Assembly: GCA_016987375.1 (NCBI GenBank)
Contig: PJRA01000077.1
Location: 1,125,550-1,189,549 of the forward strand
Source: Brachionus koreanus
Lineage: Eukaryota; Rotifera; Eurotatoria; Ploima; Brachionidae
Direction of reading: 5' to 3'
Length of the DNA: 64,000 bases
In this document: one piece after another, positions 1 to 12,100 of the stretch
How positions within the stretch are numbered: position 1 is the first letter of the stretch
How the letters are laid out: each line of letters starts with the position of its first letter
Position numbers and translations under genes: made by a program
Notes under the pieces: generated by a model
What the model was told of the DNA's origin: nothing
Databases searched by the model: none
What the model saw: the letters and a program-made list of their open reading frames with translations, nothing else

Positions 1-253
1 AATTTATGGTTTAAATGATATATCAATTTTATTGCAAATTCAATTAATTATCATTAACAAAAAAAAAGGAAAAACAATTTATTTTTAATTAAATTTTTGT
101 AAAATTTTCAAATTCATGACATAATAACAGGGTTTGAAAATGGCATAAATGAATTTTATTTGTTTTTTTTTTTAAAATAAATATTTGAGGTAAAAAAATA
201 ATAAACTAATTCTAGAAAAATCCGGGAAAAAATTTGAATAAATATTATCTAGT

Positions 254-3182
254 CTAATTTTGTTCCAGATCACCTTCATGCTGCTTTCTGAAGCAATCTC
301 CAGTTGGGAAGAACTCCCAGCATCGCTGCTCATACAATTGCGATACAAAAGTTTCTTGGCCAGTATACTCGGTATCTGGTTTGTTAATTAAATGCATAAG
401 AAAAAACATATAATTGGCAAAATTGTGCTCGCGCATTGTGTGTATTTCGAAGCCATGGGGCACTTTGTCAAAATACTCTTTTCCTATTCCACAAATAAAA
501 CAATTAGCTTCAAGGCTTTCTTTTACTTGTTCTAATTGATCTCTAAGCTCACCAAACGCGTCAATAATCAAACCTAAAACGCATTTATTTTTTAACAAAT
601 TCTAAAAATATTTAGTTATTTTCTTTACCTTGAATTATAGCAAGTAAAATGACTATAATGAAGAAGAAAAATGTAATATCAAAAATAATTCTATAGAACT
701 CTTTATCATCTCCAACTGGTGATTCGAGTTCATCTCCGATACCACCACCAGATCTTATGCCAATATATAAATGAAATTTGAAACACTTTAAGTTTAGAAT
801 TAAAAATAAAAATCTATAAAAGCCATGATATGATATTACTGTAAATAAATCTTGACAGTTTTCTTCGAGCTCTCCATCTTCTTCTTTTGAATAGAATTTG
901 CGAAAAAAATTAAATGCAACCACAGTGTACATGTAGACCACAATTGACATAAGCATAATGGTGAGCAGCAGCTTTTATAAAAAAAAAAATTAAATTTTTT
1001 AAAATTTGATAATTTATTTTTTAGAATTTTACTTGTTTTCCATTGTGTGTAATAGATTTCAAAATTGTAGTCAATGTTTTTATACTAATAGCCACATCGG
1101 ATAAATGCAATGCGAAAAAAAAGTAATTAAAGTTGCCAATTACTGAGAAACAAAAGTACCAAAATACGTACAAAAATAACTTTAAATTAAAAATAAATTA
1201 GATTTTATTTAAAAAATTTTATAAAAAAAAATTGTCCATATATTTTATTTCTCATAGGTTTTAAACTGAAGTCTCATTTTTTTACATTTTATCCTCGCTT
1301 TTTTGTATACATAATTTGTTAAAGGACTGCCTCAGTCATTCTACTCATTCAGCGTAGTCAAATTTCCTCGATATTTTTTAAAATTTAAACTGATACTTTT
1401 ATTCAGTAGAATTATAGGATTGATAATAAAATATTAATTAGCTTAAGAAAAATCAGACTCTAAAAAACCAGATGGTGAAAAAGAAAACTAAAAATTAAAA
1501 AATGCAAGATGGTGCAAGCTCTCTGCAAAAGTAACCTCTTTCTAAAACTTTCTTAAAATTTGAATTAAATAAATTTACAGAACTTTCTAAGAGATTTTTG
1601 ATAAAACAATTGTGCAACTATTTTATAAGATTTTTAATTTTTTTTTGCTTTGTTGTACTAATGTACAATTTACAATTTATTAATTTGGGATCCAAAAGAT
1701 TATTTAGAAAAAAATAGTGTACAAGAGCTGGTTCACTTAATAAAGAAACAAAATGGGTTATTCAAATATGATTTTCAGCGATTTGATGAAAATGGCGAAA
1801 TGGTAAGTGATAAAGAAGCCGAACATATGGAATTGCTTCAAAATATTCAAAGTTCTGGAAAACTTAAAAAAATGCCTAAAGAGTTCCAATTCAAAAGGGC
1901 TGAATCGCCAGCCTGAAAACGATAAAAGAAAAAAAAGAAAAGTTTGTGTACAATATCTAAGTGATAAACCAAAACTAAGTGATGAGTTTGCAATAAACAC
2001 ACAGGATATAGCCTCTTAATCAAAAAACCTTTAATACATGATGATATAAGCAAAGGAGATTCAGGAATCGGACTTAAGGAAACTCGAATCGCAAATTTCA
2101 AAGTTGATGATATTCCCAAAATTTAATGAAACTGTATAGATAAAATATACTTTTTCGAATGGATATACCTTGTAGAAACAGAAGCAAGAAATCAAGAAAT
2201 TAAAAAAATAGGCTCATAGATAGCGTTTCAAAATTGCTTTACAAATGCTTAGAAACAAAAAAGAGAAAAGAAATGAAGATGTAACGTGGGAGAAATTTAA
2301 AACTAATTTATTATTAACTCTGAAACTGGCTGATTTTCAGAGAGGGCTTAGATCAGAACTAAAAACTTTTAAATTTACTTCAAATTTTGAAGACAGCTTA
2401 ATGAAATTCCAGAGAATAGCAAACAAGATAGATGAGTTCGAATAATAACTAATTCAGTTATGAATCCTTAAAAAAAATGGAAAAGAATATTTCTCAAAAT
2501 TTTGAGGACAGAAATATGAGGCAAAGAAAAGCTTAATTTGCTTCTGATGCTAAAAGCCAGGCTATAAGAAGAAGAGCTCACAATGTATTGTAAATAATGC
2601 TATGGTGGATGACGCAGAAGCTTTCTTAAACAAAAACAATGAATTTAAACAACTATGAACTCTAACAAAAGGACAAGAAACAAACGATGATATTATCTAC
2701 GATAAAATGTTCAAATTAAATGACAATCTGTTTTAAACAATTTAATTTTTATTTATTTTATTTGTCTGGAGTTTTAGAAATGTGCTCTTAAAGGAAGGGT
2801 AATATTACCCTGAATTATCACTCACTGCTTATCAACTGGTGCACAGGGAAAATTAAGAATCATACTTGTAAGGTATCTCAGAAGCTAGACGCTTCGAAAT
2901 GCTGACAAATACATTTATCACCTAATGCACATCTTAACTTAATTATAGACCTTTGCTATCAACACGTGAATACAGGTTAAAATAGAGATTTAATTCTTAG
3001 AATTTCAGAACGTTCAATTACCTTAATAAAGCTTTTAAAACAGTATATTTTGTAATCTTACTTAACCGGTAGCAAAGCTTTTTTGACATTTTTTTAAAAT
3101 AAATGAAATGAAAATACTTACATTATCAGTAAAAATTACACCCCATTTCCATATCTGATATTTCCAATCTATAGAACTCAAT
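254..3182 (-). CDS. RyR: RyR exons 31-35: pore domain and C-terminal zinc finger
   Basis: Residues about 4823-5094. Exon 31 reads [19 protein letters not shown]. Exon 32 carries S3/S4-type helices ([19 protein letters not shown]). Exon 33 carries S5 ([17 protein letters not shown]). Exon 34 has the pore helix and selectivity filter ([14 protein letters not shown]) and S6 ([19 protein letters not shown]). Exon 35 continues [12 protein letters not shown] and holds the C-terminal C2H2-type zinc site (CFICGIG ... [12 protein letters not shown]), including the Thr that completes the vertebrate calcium site. It ends [11 protein letters not shown] then TAG. The open frame at 612-956 runs through an 54-nt intron (786-839) that must be removed to join the TCFKFHLY pore-helix segment. 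An AATAAA-type signal on the minus strand (about 150-160) could serve polyadenylation. Confidence 0.95.
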
Positions 3183-6100
3183 CTGTTGGCAAAAACCAAT
3201 GGATTTATTTTTAATAATTTTTAATTTAAAAAAATAAATTACTTTGAAAACAATCCTTTTGACTCGTTAGCGATACGAGCGTTTTCATTAGCTTTTTTTA
3301 AGATTTCATCAAAATTGTTCTCATCAAAATTGGCATCTATGCCCAGCAATTTGTTCAATTGTTGCATATCAAATTGATCGGCATATTTATTCTTGACCTT
3401 TTTCTTAATGAACTTGTCCCAATACATGACCGGAAAACTTTTTGTTCCGAGCACCAGTTTGTCCCAGTGGCTTTTTAAGTCGTCCTCGCCAGGCTGCTCG
3501 CTGATCCATAGTCCCTGAAATTCCAATTTTCTGGCTATTTCTTTCTCTCTTTTGAATATAACTAAAGGAACTTTTAGCACATAATAGGCAACCATTATTC
3601 CAAAAGCAACTAGTGAATGTATAAACGCCAATCCTTTTAACAAATGTTCTATGTAATACTCGTCTTGGTCGACCATAATTACTTCAATTAGACTGCTCTC
3701 ATCGACTTCATCATCATCGTTGAATTCAGTCATTGTTTCGGCATTTAGTTTTTTAGCCTTGTAGAAAAGCATTAGAAAATTGATCAAAAATGCAAGTATG
3801 AGCGCCAAATATTTAAGCTTGTAGAAATTTCTGGCGAACATGGCGAGTATTTTTTTGGCGCTAGACGACGACTGACTGGGAGCCGGCTCACTCATTTCAC
3901 AAACCAACTCTTCATCGTCATCTTTGTACTGATTTTTTGTCTCATCTTTTTCGACACTTTCAAGATCTTCTTTTTCTTCAATCAATTGTTTGTCTTCGCC
4001 ATTCTCTACATGACGTTTGCTAACAATTCTGGTCTCTTCAGAGCCAGACGTTTCACTTTGACCAACCAACATCAAATAAACACATTTAAAAGCCAAACAG
4101 AACAAATTGAACAAAACTCCTAGCAAAAACACGGTCATACTAAAGCCAATTTGAATAAAAAATTTAGTCAGCTCTAATTTACTCATATTTCTTAGATTAT
4201 TAATGAATAATTTGACTTTTTCAGGTGACAATGCGTCTACAATGTAGACTAGGCCATATTTCAGCTTTTGAAAGCCTGTTTTTAACAATGATTGCTTGTT
4301 GCTATCCTGAGCTTGATATTCTTCACTGCTGCTCGAGCTAATCGAAGCGGCATGCTGCATTTCAAATATAGTATCTTCACAAAAATTGACAAATTGCTCC
4401 AATTTTTCCTTATCATCTCCCTCATTTACAATATCATATAAAAATTGTCTTTTTGACTCTTTGATCTGTGGTTTGTTCCATTGTTCAATATTTGACTCTT
4501 TAATTTCAAAGTAGACTCGTTCAATGCGGCCAGATGAGCCAGCTATTTCGATGCGTCCCAAAAACGGCTCAAAATAGCTCAAGAAGCTCGATGCTTTTTT
4601 CATCAATCGATCGAATCTAGCCTCGTGGCTCATGTGCTCGCTAAGATTGGTCAACAATACAGCCATGTTAAATCCAATGTCTTTGGCCGGATTGTGAAAT
4701 CGTTCCGTAAACTCATTGAAATCAATTTTGCCATCTTGATTTGTGTCCACACACATAAGTATATAATCAATTTCTTCAGACGAGTACATTTTTTGAGCTT
4801 CCATAGCTCGTCTAAATTCCTTGGGCGATATCCATCCGTCGCCGTTCTGATCGAACTCTTGAAACGCCTCGCTAGTCGTCAAGTCTTTCATCTTCAAAAA
4901 TATGTCGAAAAACTTGAGCAACATTTCAACATGCTGCTGATTTTCGATCAACGTGTCAACCATTTGTTTGCCAATAGGCCCATTAAGCACATTGCCCTCG
5001 AGCATACTCAATAGCATGATTATCATGTCCTTTTGCAATTTCATCAACTCCCGCAGCAGCTCTATTTGATGCGGGTCTTTGCTAAGCTTGTCCTGTAAAT
5101 TGGCGAATATGTACAAAAAACCTCCGATGGCGTCCCAAAGACGACTGTGAGCCAAACACAGTTGATTGCCCACACACGGTCCTTGTATATATTCAGTTAG
5201 TGTATTGAATACTTGTTTGGCGACGTTGATCGCGCGGCAAAAATTCTCCTTGCCAGCTGCGTCAACTGTGCTCTTGCCCGAATAATGCCAATAAAAGTCC
5301 ATTATGCTCTCCTGCAGTCTTAGCAAATAGTCCACTGTACAAATTATAATATTGACTGTGGTATTATTGCCAGCCTGGGCTCTAAGATAGTTTTGAAATT
5401 CTAAATTGTGGCCTTCGCACAAAAGCTGTAAAAATCTGAACAACGAACAAGTAAAATCGGCGTCGTGCAAATTTTTTTTGCCAGCCATGCCCGAGTCGTT
5501 GTCCGATAGAGCAACACCGCCGAATTGTTCGGCTTTAATGCATCGCTCGAACGTGTCCAAATCGAGCACACTACAATTGGACATTAGACCTGCAAGCGAT
5601 GTAAAAAAGCCGACATCTTTTTTGTCTTTAAGATGCTTGAGCAAACGCTGTTGTACTTGAATGTTGCCACCGTGCAGTAATGATATGCCCAGTTCTAATG
5701 TTTTTTCCAGCATTTCAGTTTTTTCACCGTGCGATGCCGAAATGTACAGCAGACACATTTCGGCCGCACCTCTCTCGGCCAATCGGCCTTGTTCGAACAA
5801 AAGCTTTTGTTTTTGCATTTCGGCCAATTGAAATGCACTCGACTGATCCTCGTCACTAGCCTCCTGATCCTGGTCACCCGCTTCCTCATCCTCATCTTCT
5901 TCATCCACTATTTCACAACTCTTGCTCATTTTGTCCACATACATCTGATACAATTGATCGTCAGCTAAATTGGTCAGACCCGACGTGCTCGTTTGTTCTG
6001 TGGTCGCAGCTCGATTAAAACAAGCAATTAGCTGAGTTAGTGGATCAGGTCTGAGCACCTCATCAGGCCCAGCTTCCAAAGCTGCTTCGTCTTTTTCATC

Positions 6101-9100
6101 ATGTTCCTCTGGTCGCTCAATTCTTGGACACAAATCGGGCACAAGACATCCAATGTCCGTTTCGTTCTCGGCCTCTATGTCCAACCAATTTTGTTTATAA
6201 GACTTGAGAAATATGTTTATGGCTCGATGATGTGGCAACGAGTACAAAGGTGCCATGCGAAAACATGCCATTACGGCTTTTTTGCGCTGGCCCGATATCA
6301 ATTTTCTCCATATGCCTTTTGATTTTGTTTGCGGATGCTCGACCATATGCAATCCGTACAACACTTTGGCAATTTCGATTATTTTTTCAATTATTTTCTC
6401 TTGGCTTAAATTTCTCATTGTTGATATCAAGTGGCGTTTAGACGCTATTTTTCTGTACAAAACTCTTTGCCATTTGGTTTTTTCATAAGTTTCTTTGTCA
6501 ATTGTGTCATTTATTGAATTGTCATCTTTGTCAATTAGCTCCGATGATTTTAAATAGCGTTGAATGAAATCTTCGACTATTTCCTCTTGGTCTTTGCTTA
6601 GATCCAAATTAGTGTGATCGTCCTGGTTGCCAGTGTTGGCACTGGACACTTTTCTCCCATTGATCACAAGTGTTTCGTTGTATAGGCCGCATTTGATGTC
6701 AATAAATTTCTGCTTGGCCATTTGTATGAGCTCTTGTTCTTTGCCTTCGAAAAAATTGATGCCTATTTGAAACAGGCGCTTGAGACCGGCCACAATAAGA
6801 CTGGTGAATTTTTTCTGTTGAGTTTTCTGGGCTTTGCGCTTTTTCTTCGATTTTTTATCGGTGAGAAACGGCTCAAAACTCGTTGATGTGTTCAATCCAG
6901 CAACTTTGTTCGGCATTATCAAAATCATATTATCTATATTGTTCGCACTCACAAAATTGATCTCTTCTCTTTTGAACATTTTTGACTTGAGCCAAATGGT
7001 GAACACTTCGGCTACATCATAGTACAATTTTTCCGAGTGTTCATCGGGATTTTTGAGCCAAAATGCGCGATGCAAGTCTACATACTTGATTAGGAGTGGA
7101 TAAAAAGCGTAAATGTTGCGAATAACTGTTTCCAAGTCGCGTTGTAGCTCGCTCTCGACGCTTTCGCGCTGTGTCGCATTTTTGCACTGAGTGCGTATTG
7201 AAATTTCTCGTTCATAGAGCTCGCGGGTCTTCTCGGCGATTAGACTCGAAACTGGCAGAAAGTGATTCTCGAGTAAATCGGTTGTTGAAGTTGAAATAAT
7301 CAATTGCGAAAAGCTAGCTATTCGGTTCATCCACAGGGCTTCCTTTTCGTCCAAATTGTTGCTTATAAGCTTGAGTATGTAGCCGAGAGTTTGGTTCGTG
7401 ATGTGAGAGGTAACTCCGGTGGTTGGACCGGACTCAGTTGCACTTTCGAGCTTTGTTTGGCCGGCTGCTTCGATAGCCGAGAGTTTTGGTTCAGTGCTTT
7501 TTGAAGACGGACCGTGCTCCCACCAATAGTGCAGATAATTGCAGAGAGTGGGCAGGAGAATCTCGATTACATGCGGTGCGTCATCGTACTTGCCACCAGA
7601 CTCGCACAAATTTCCAATTTCGTTTATAATCTCTTCAAGTTGGGGTAGGTTTTTGGACAATTTGGCCATGACGTCTTGGGCCTCGAGGGAATGTTCGCTT
7701 AGATTCGACTCGGTCAGACCATACATTATCGAATATTTGTTGTTCAGGTTGTACTGTGGTTCCAGAAAAGCGATCGGAAAAGAGGTGGCAAAAGAGCCAA
7801 GACACTCTCCAATTAAAGGCCGATGTCGGCTTAAATCGTTGATTATCCACTCGCGGTCTATCAACTTTGTTCCCAATGTACCCAATATCCACAAGGCGTT
7901 AAGTATTTTGTACGATGCCAACTGAATTTCTCCGGCTAAATTATAAAAAAATTTTATATTTTATAGTATTTAAAGCATGGATGGATTATTAGATAAAATA
8001 AAGAATTTCAGTAAAATTTTATTTTTTCCAAACTTTTATTTTTCACAAAATTTTTTAAAATTTTCTTGTTCATTAAACAAACTCAAAAAAAAACAATATA
8101 AAAATAATAACTTTTTTTTGGTGTCATAAAATTTAGCGTTTTCTAAAAGGTTGGATTTTTTTGTATTCAAGCATCTTTTTAATTTTAAAACTTCAAGTGT
8201 ATTATTATCAGACTTGTGCAAGAGTCCAAAATAAAAGTCATTTTAAAGTCTTTTCAAAGTCAAGTTATGACTTTTGAACAACTCTGATTATTATATATTA
8301 AAATAAACAGAATTTGATGCTCTTAAAAATCTGTCTAATCCATTTTTTAGTTCTTTTTAAAAAAAAATAAAGGAAAAAATGAAAATTTTGAAATTTTGTT
8401 GCTGTTACGTTATTATTTTAAAAAAGGCCTATCAGCAGCAGTATTAACTCTTGAAATGTGCCTGATGGTAAATGATTATATTAGCTTAGTATGTAGAACT
8501 TTATTCTGAACAATTTCTGATTATCATCATCCTTACTTACCATGATCAAGTATTTCAAAGAAACAATTTAAAATTATTAATATGCATTTTAAATCACTTC
8601 TTTTTTGACTCAATTTTAAAATATAAAAAACAAAAAATAACAAAAAAAGTTAAAAAAAAAATGCTTCAAAGATAAAAATTAAGATTTTAAATTTGGAGAG
8701 AATATTTCTGAAATCATTAACACTCTATTTTTAAGTATTTATCTGTGATACAATCTTAATACAAAGTAACCCATAGAACCGAAAGAATGCAAAAATCACA
8801 GCATATATAAAAAAAATATATATTTTCATCAGTTTAAAATTTCCACTATTTAAAAGCTACTAATTATTGTTTCTAAATAATCATTAATTAAATAAACTAA
8901 ATAATTTTATTGTCTTTGTTTGAAATGGAAAAAATGCTTCAAAAAATATCTATAACTAAAAATACATCAATAAACTAGAAAAATTCGATTTAAAAATTTA
9001 TAATAATAATAATAATTTTTTAGGGGTCGTAATTATTCGGGTTCATCCAGTTACTGAAATGGACTCATTGCACATTAACAATAATTACTAATTTGGTCTC

Positions 9101-12100
9101 ATAATTTAATTAAAATGAATAACTATTTACTTATTCAATAATAATGATTACTATTCATGTACTCAACTCATTTTCGGTCTGTCTTGTTGACAGAATTACA
9201 AGATAGTGAGTTAAATTTAATATCAATTCAACAATATGAATCTAATGAATCTGAAGCAGATGATCAAGAAAGTCTTCCAGTAATCAAACAAAAGAAAAAC
9301 TTGATAATTGCAGAAACTTTCGAAAATGCAAACCAAGTAACCGAATGGTTAAAAGAAAATACAACATGGTCATATTAAAGGCCATTCGAAACAAAAACTG
9401 GAACATAAGAAGAGTACCGTTGTAAAAAAGAGGCTCAAAATGCAATGCAGCTATATGTTTTTTATACAATAGCCACAATCAAATAGTTATAATGTTCAAA
9501 ACCACTAATGAACACAATCTACTACACAAGAAGTTAAAAGACAGAGAGGGAGTCCTAAGGAAACTGTTATATAGTTATTTCATTATCTTCTCAATTTTAT
9601 TCAAAAATTTCTTTTTACTTTGTTTATAAATTTCTTTATTATTTTGCTTTATTCAAAATAAAAATTTTTTTATTTTACTCAAATAATTCTTTCCTTGCTT
9701 AATAAAATTTTTATCACATTTAAAAATAAATAAATATTAAAATAAAAATTTTTATCGTTTAAGAAATTTCGTAACTCTTATTTAGTAATTTTAGAGACCA
9801 AAAATAATTAATAAATGAGTCCAAAGTAGTAATTATATATCACATAATTAATTAACTATTGAGTCCAAAATAATTATGAGCCCGTTTCAGTAATAAAATG
9901 AGCCCATTTAAATTATTCCCATTTTTTAGATGCCGCAGATAAAAAAATTAAGATGAATTTTGTTCAAATATTATTATGTAACTATCTACCTCACTCAATA
10001 AATTCATATTATAATGATTGATATTAAAAATATATTTTCTTTAATTTTCTATAAATAAAACTTAATTAAATGTTTACTTAAAACATCAGTTCCATATTTG
10101 TTTGCGCCCAAATGGTCAAACATGGAAGCCAATACAGGTAGAAGAACCATATGTATGTAGTCCAAATTGGCACTGGTTTTCTGACTAGTTCCTTTGATAT
10201 TACTCAATCGATTATTGGTTAAATCATCAATAATAGTGCTAAGATCATCAGCTGCATGAGAAAAAAATGGCAAAAGCGATGCACGAACTATTTCTTGGCT
10301 GTTTTTCATCACTGAACTCACGTCAACTGCTCTAATTAGCACTTGCAAGCATCGAACAGTGATGTTTGTGTCACTTCCAAAGCAAGCCATTTTTTTTCTT
10401 AGCAATAAAGCTAATTTGCAGAAAAGACTGCACGTCATTTCTTTTTCTTTGACAGTAGCACATCCTAAACCAGGTTTGTTAGTAGTCGATTTTATTATAA
10501 AATAAGAACGATGCGATTTGAAATATTTTTCTATCAGCGGAAGCACAACCTATGAAATTTTATTATACTTTTTATTGTATTTTGATCAAAATAAAATCAC
10601 TTTAGTGAAAAATTTAACATCCCCCCCTGAGGTTTTAAAGCTGCTTTTTCTAGAAAACTTGGCACTCTCTTTTATTGACTGCATGTTTAACGCTGCTTTA
10701 TCCACATACTCTAGCAATTTCTCAAGCAAATTGAAAGCGAAACGAATCTCTGTTCGATTGTTATTGCCCTTTTCACTTTCATCATGATGCATCCTTATAA
10801 AATTAAATTATTTTAAACTAATTATTTTTTTCTATCCTAAAACATTTAAAAAAAAAAACATACGTGTTCAAGGCAAGTCTTTTTTCATTTAAGCTACTTT
10901 CAATGCTTAAGATGAAAAAATGCACAACATAAAAAATTATATTTTTTACTGTATAAATTAGGTCTTACTTTTGTAGCCTGTAACCATTGAGAATCAAAAA
11001 CTTGACTAGTCCATAAGTGAACTGAAGATCGTTGTTTCGTTCACGATCGGTCAAAAATTCGTAAGGAACTAGAAGGTGATGCAAGGCAGCACCCACATTT
11101 TCAAGTTCGTTTTTTTTCTTTCTTGACCAAATGTGATGACAATTCATTGCCAAAATGCTTGCCAAATCCTAAATTAAATTTTAAATATTGAATTTAAATT
11201 AATGCTTAATTACATCTTGTTCTTTTGTGAGAGTGATGTTGCTTAAATCGAAAGGTTTCGGCATGTATCCATTCGATACAACTCCATCTTTTAGCTTTTT
11301 CAGTACCATTCTTGAAGCATTTTTCAAATTGATGGCCGTAGCTTCAGATTTCTCTATCGACCAGCCAAGAACTTTTATTGCTTTCAAGCTGTCACGTGTC
11401 AAATCTTCATATTTCAGTTGTTCCTGATTAAAAAAATGTCATTTAGCTGAATATAAATTTTTTTTTTGAAATAAACAAGACAGAAGTGTGAAAATTGACT
11501 AATTAATACAAAAATTATTTGGAATATTTTATTCTATAAATTTAAAAAGAAAAAACATTTGAATGAATTTCTGATATTTATTTATTTATAATTTAGTAGT
11601 TCAGCTATCAAGTTATTTTATTTCCAAGCTTTAAAAATATTGAGATACTTTTTGCTAGTCAAAATTGTTAAATTAAATTAATGACCAGATTGACTTTAAA
11701 TATAAATTCAAATATTATTGTATTTTTTCTTGGAAAGAAAATTCATTCATAGGTTCTAAAAGAGAAATAAAAACTTTTTTTTGACCAGTTCATTTGTACA
11801 AACCAAAATGAAAAATTAATAAAAATATTTTACTTTTCTAGGCATGCTTTGATAGCCTTTTAAAGAAGGATGTATTCGCTCCGAATCGCTGTAGGTCTGG
11901 CCATATGACCAATTTTGATCAAATTTATTGTATGACCATAAATCATGAACATGCTCTGAATATATCTTAATTATGTCCTCAAAGTCTTGGGTTAATATTA
12001 TACTTAAAAAATAATTTAAATTTGTATCTTAAAAAATTTTAATATTTAATGTAATCAAATACTTGTGAATATTTAGAGGTATTGGTTCAAAAGGACTAGC

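Noticed and set aside
1758..2119. Minus-strand frames inside RyR intron 31
   Set aside because: They oppose the gag-like relic, contain no RyR-like sequence and conflict with the intron structure.
4625..7925. Many plus-strand open frames of 60-130 codons opposite RyR exon 30
   Set aside because: Antisense shadows of a conserved coding exon; none has features of its own.
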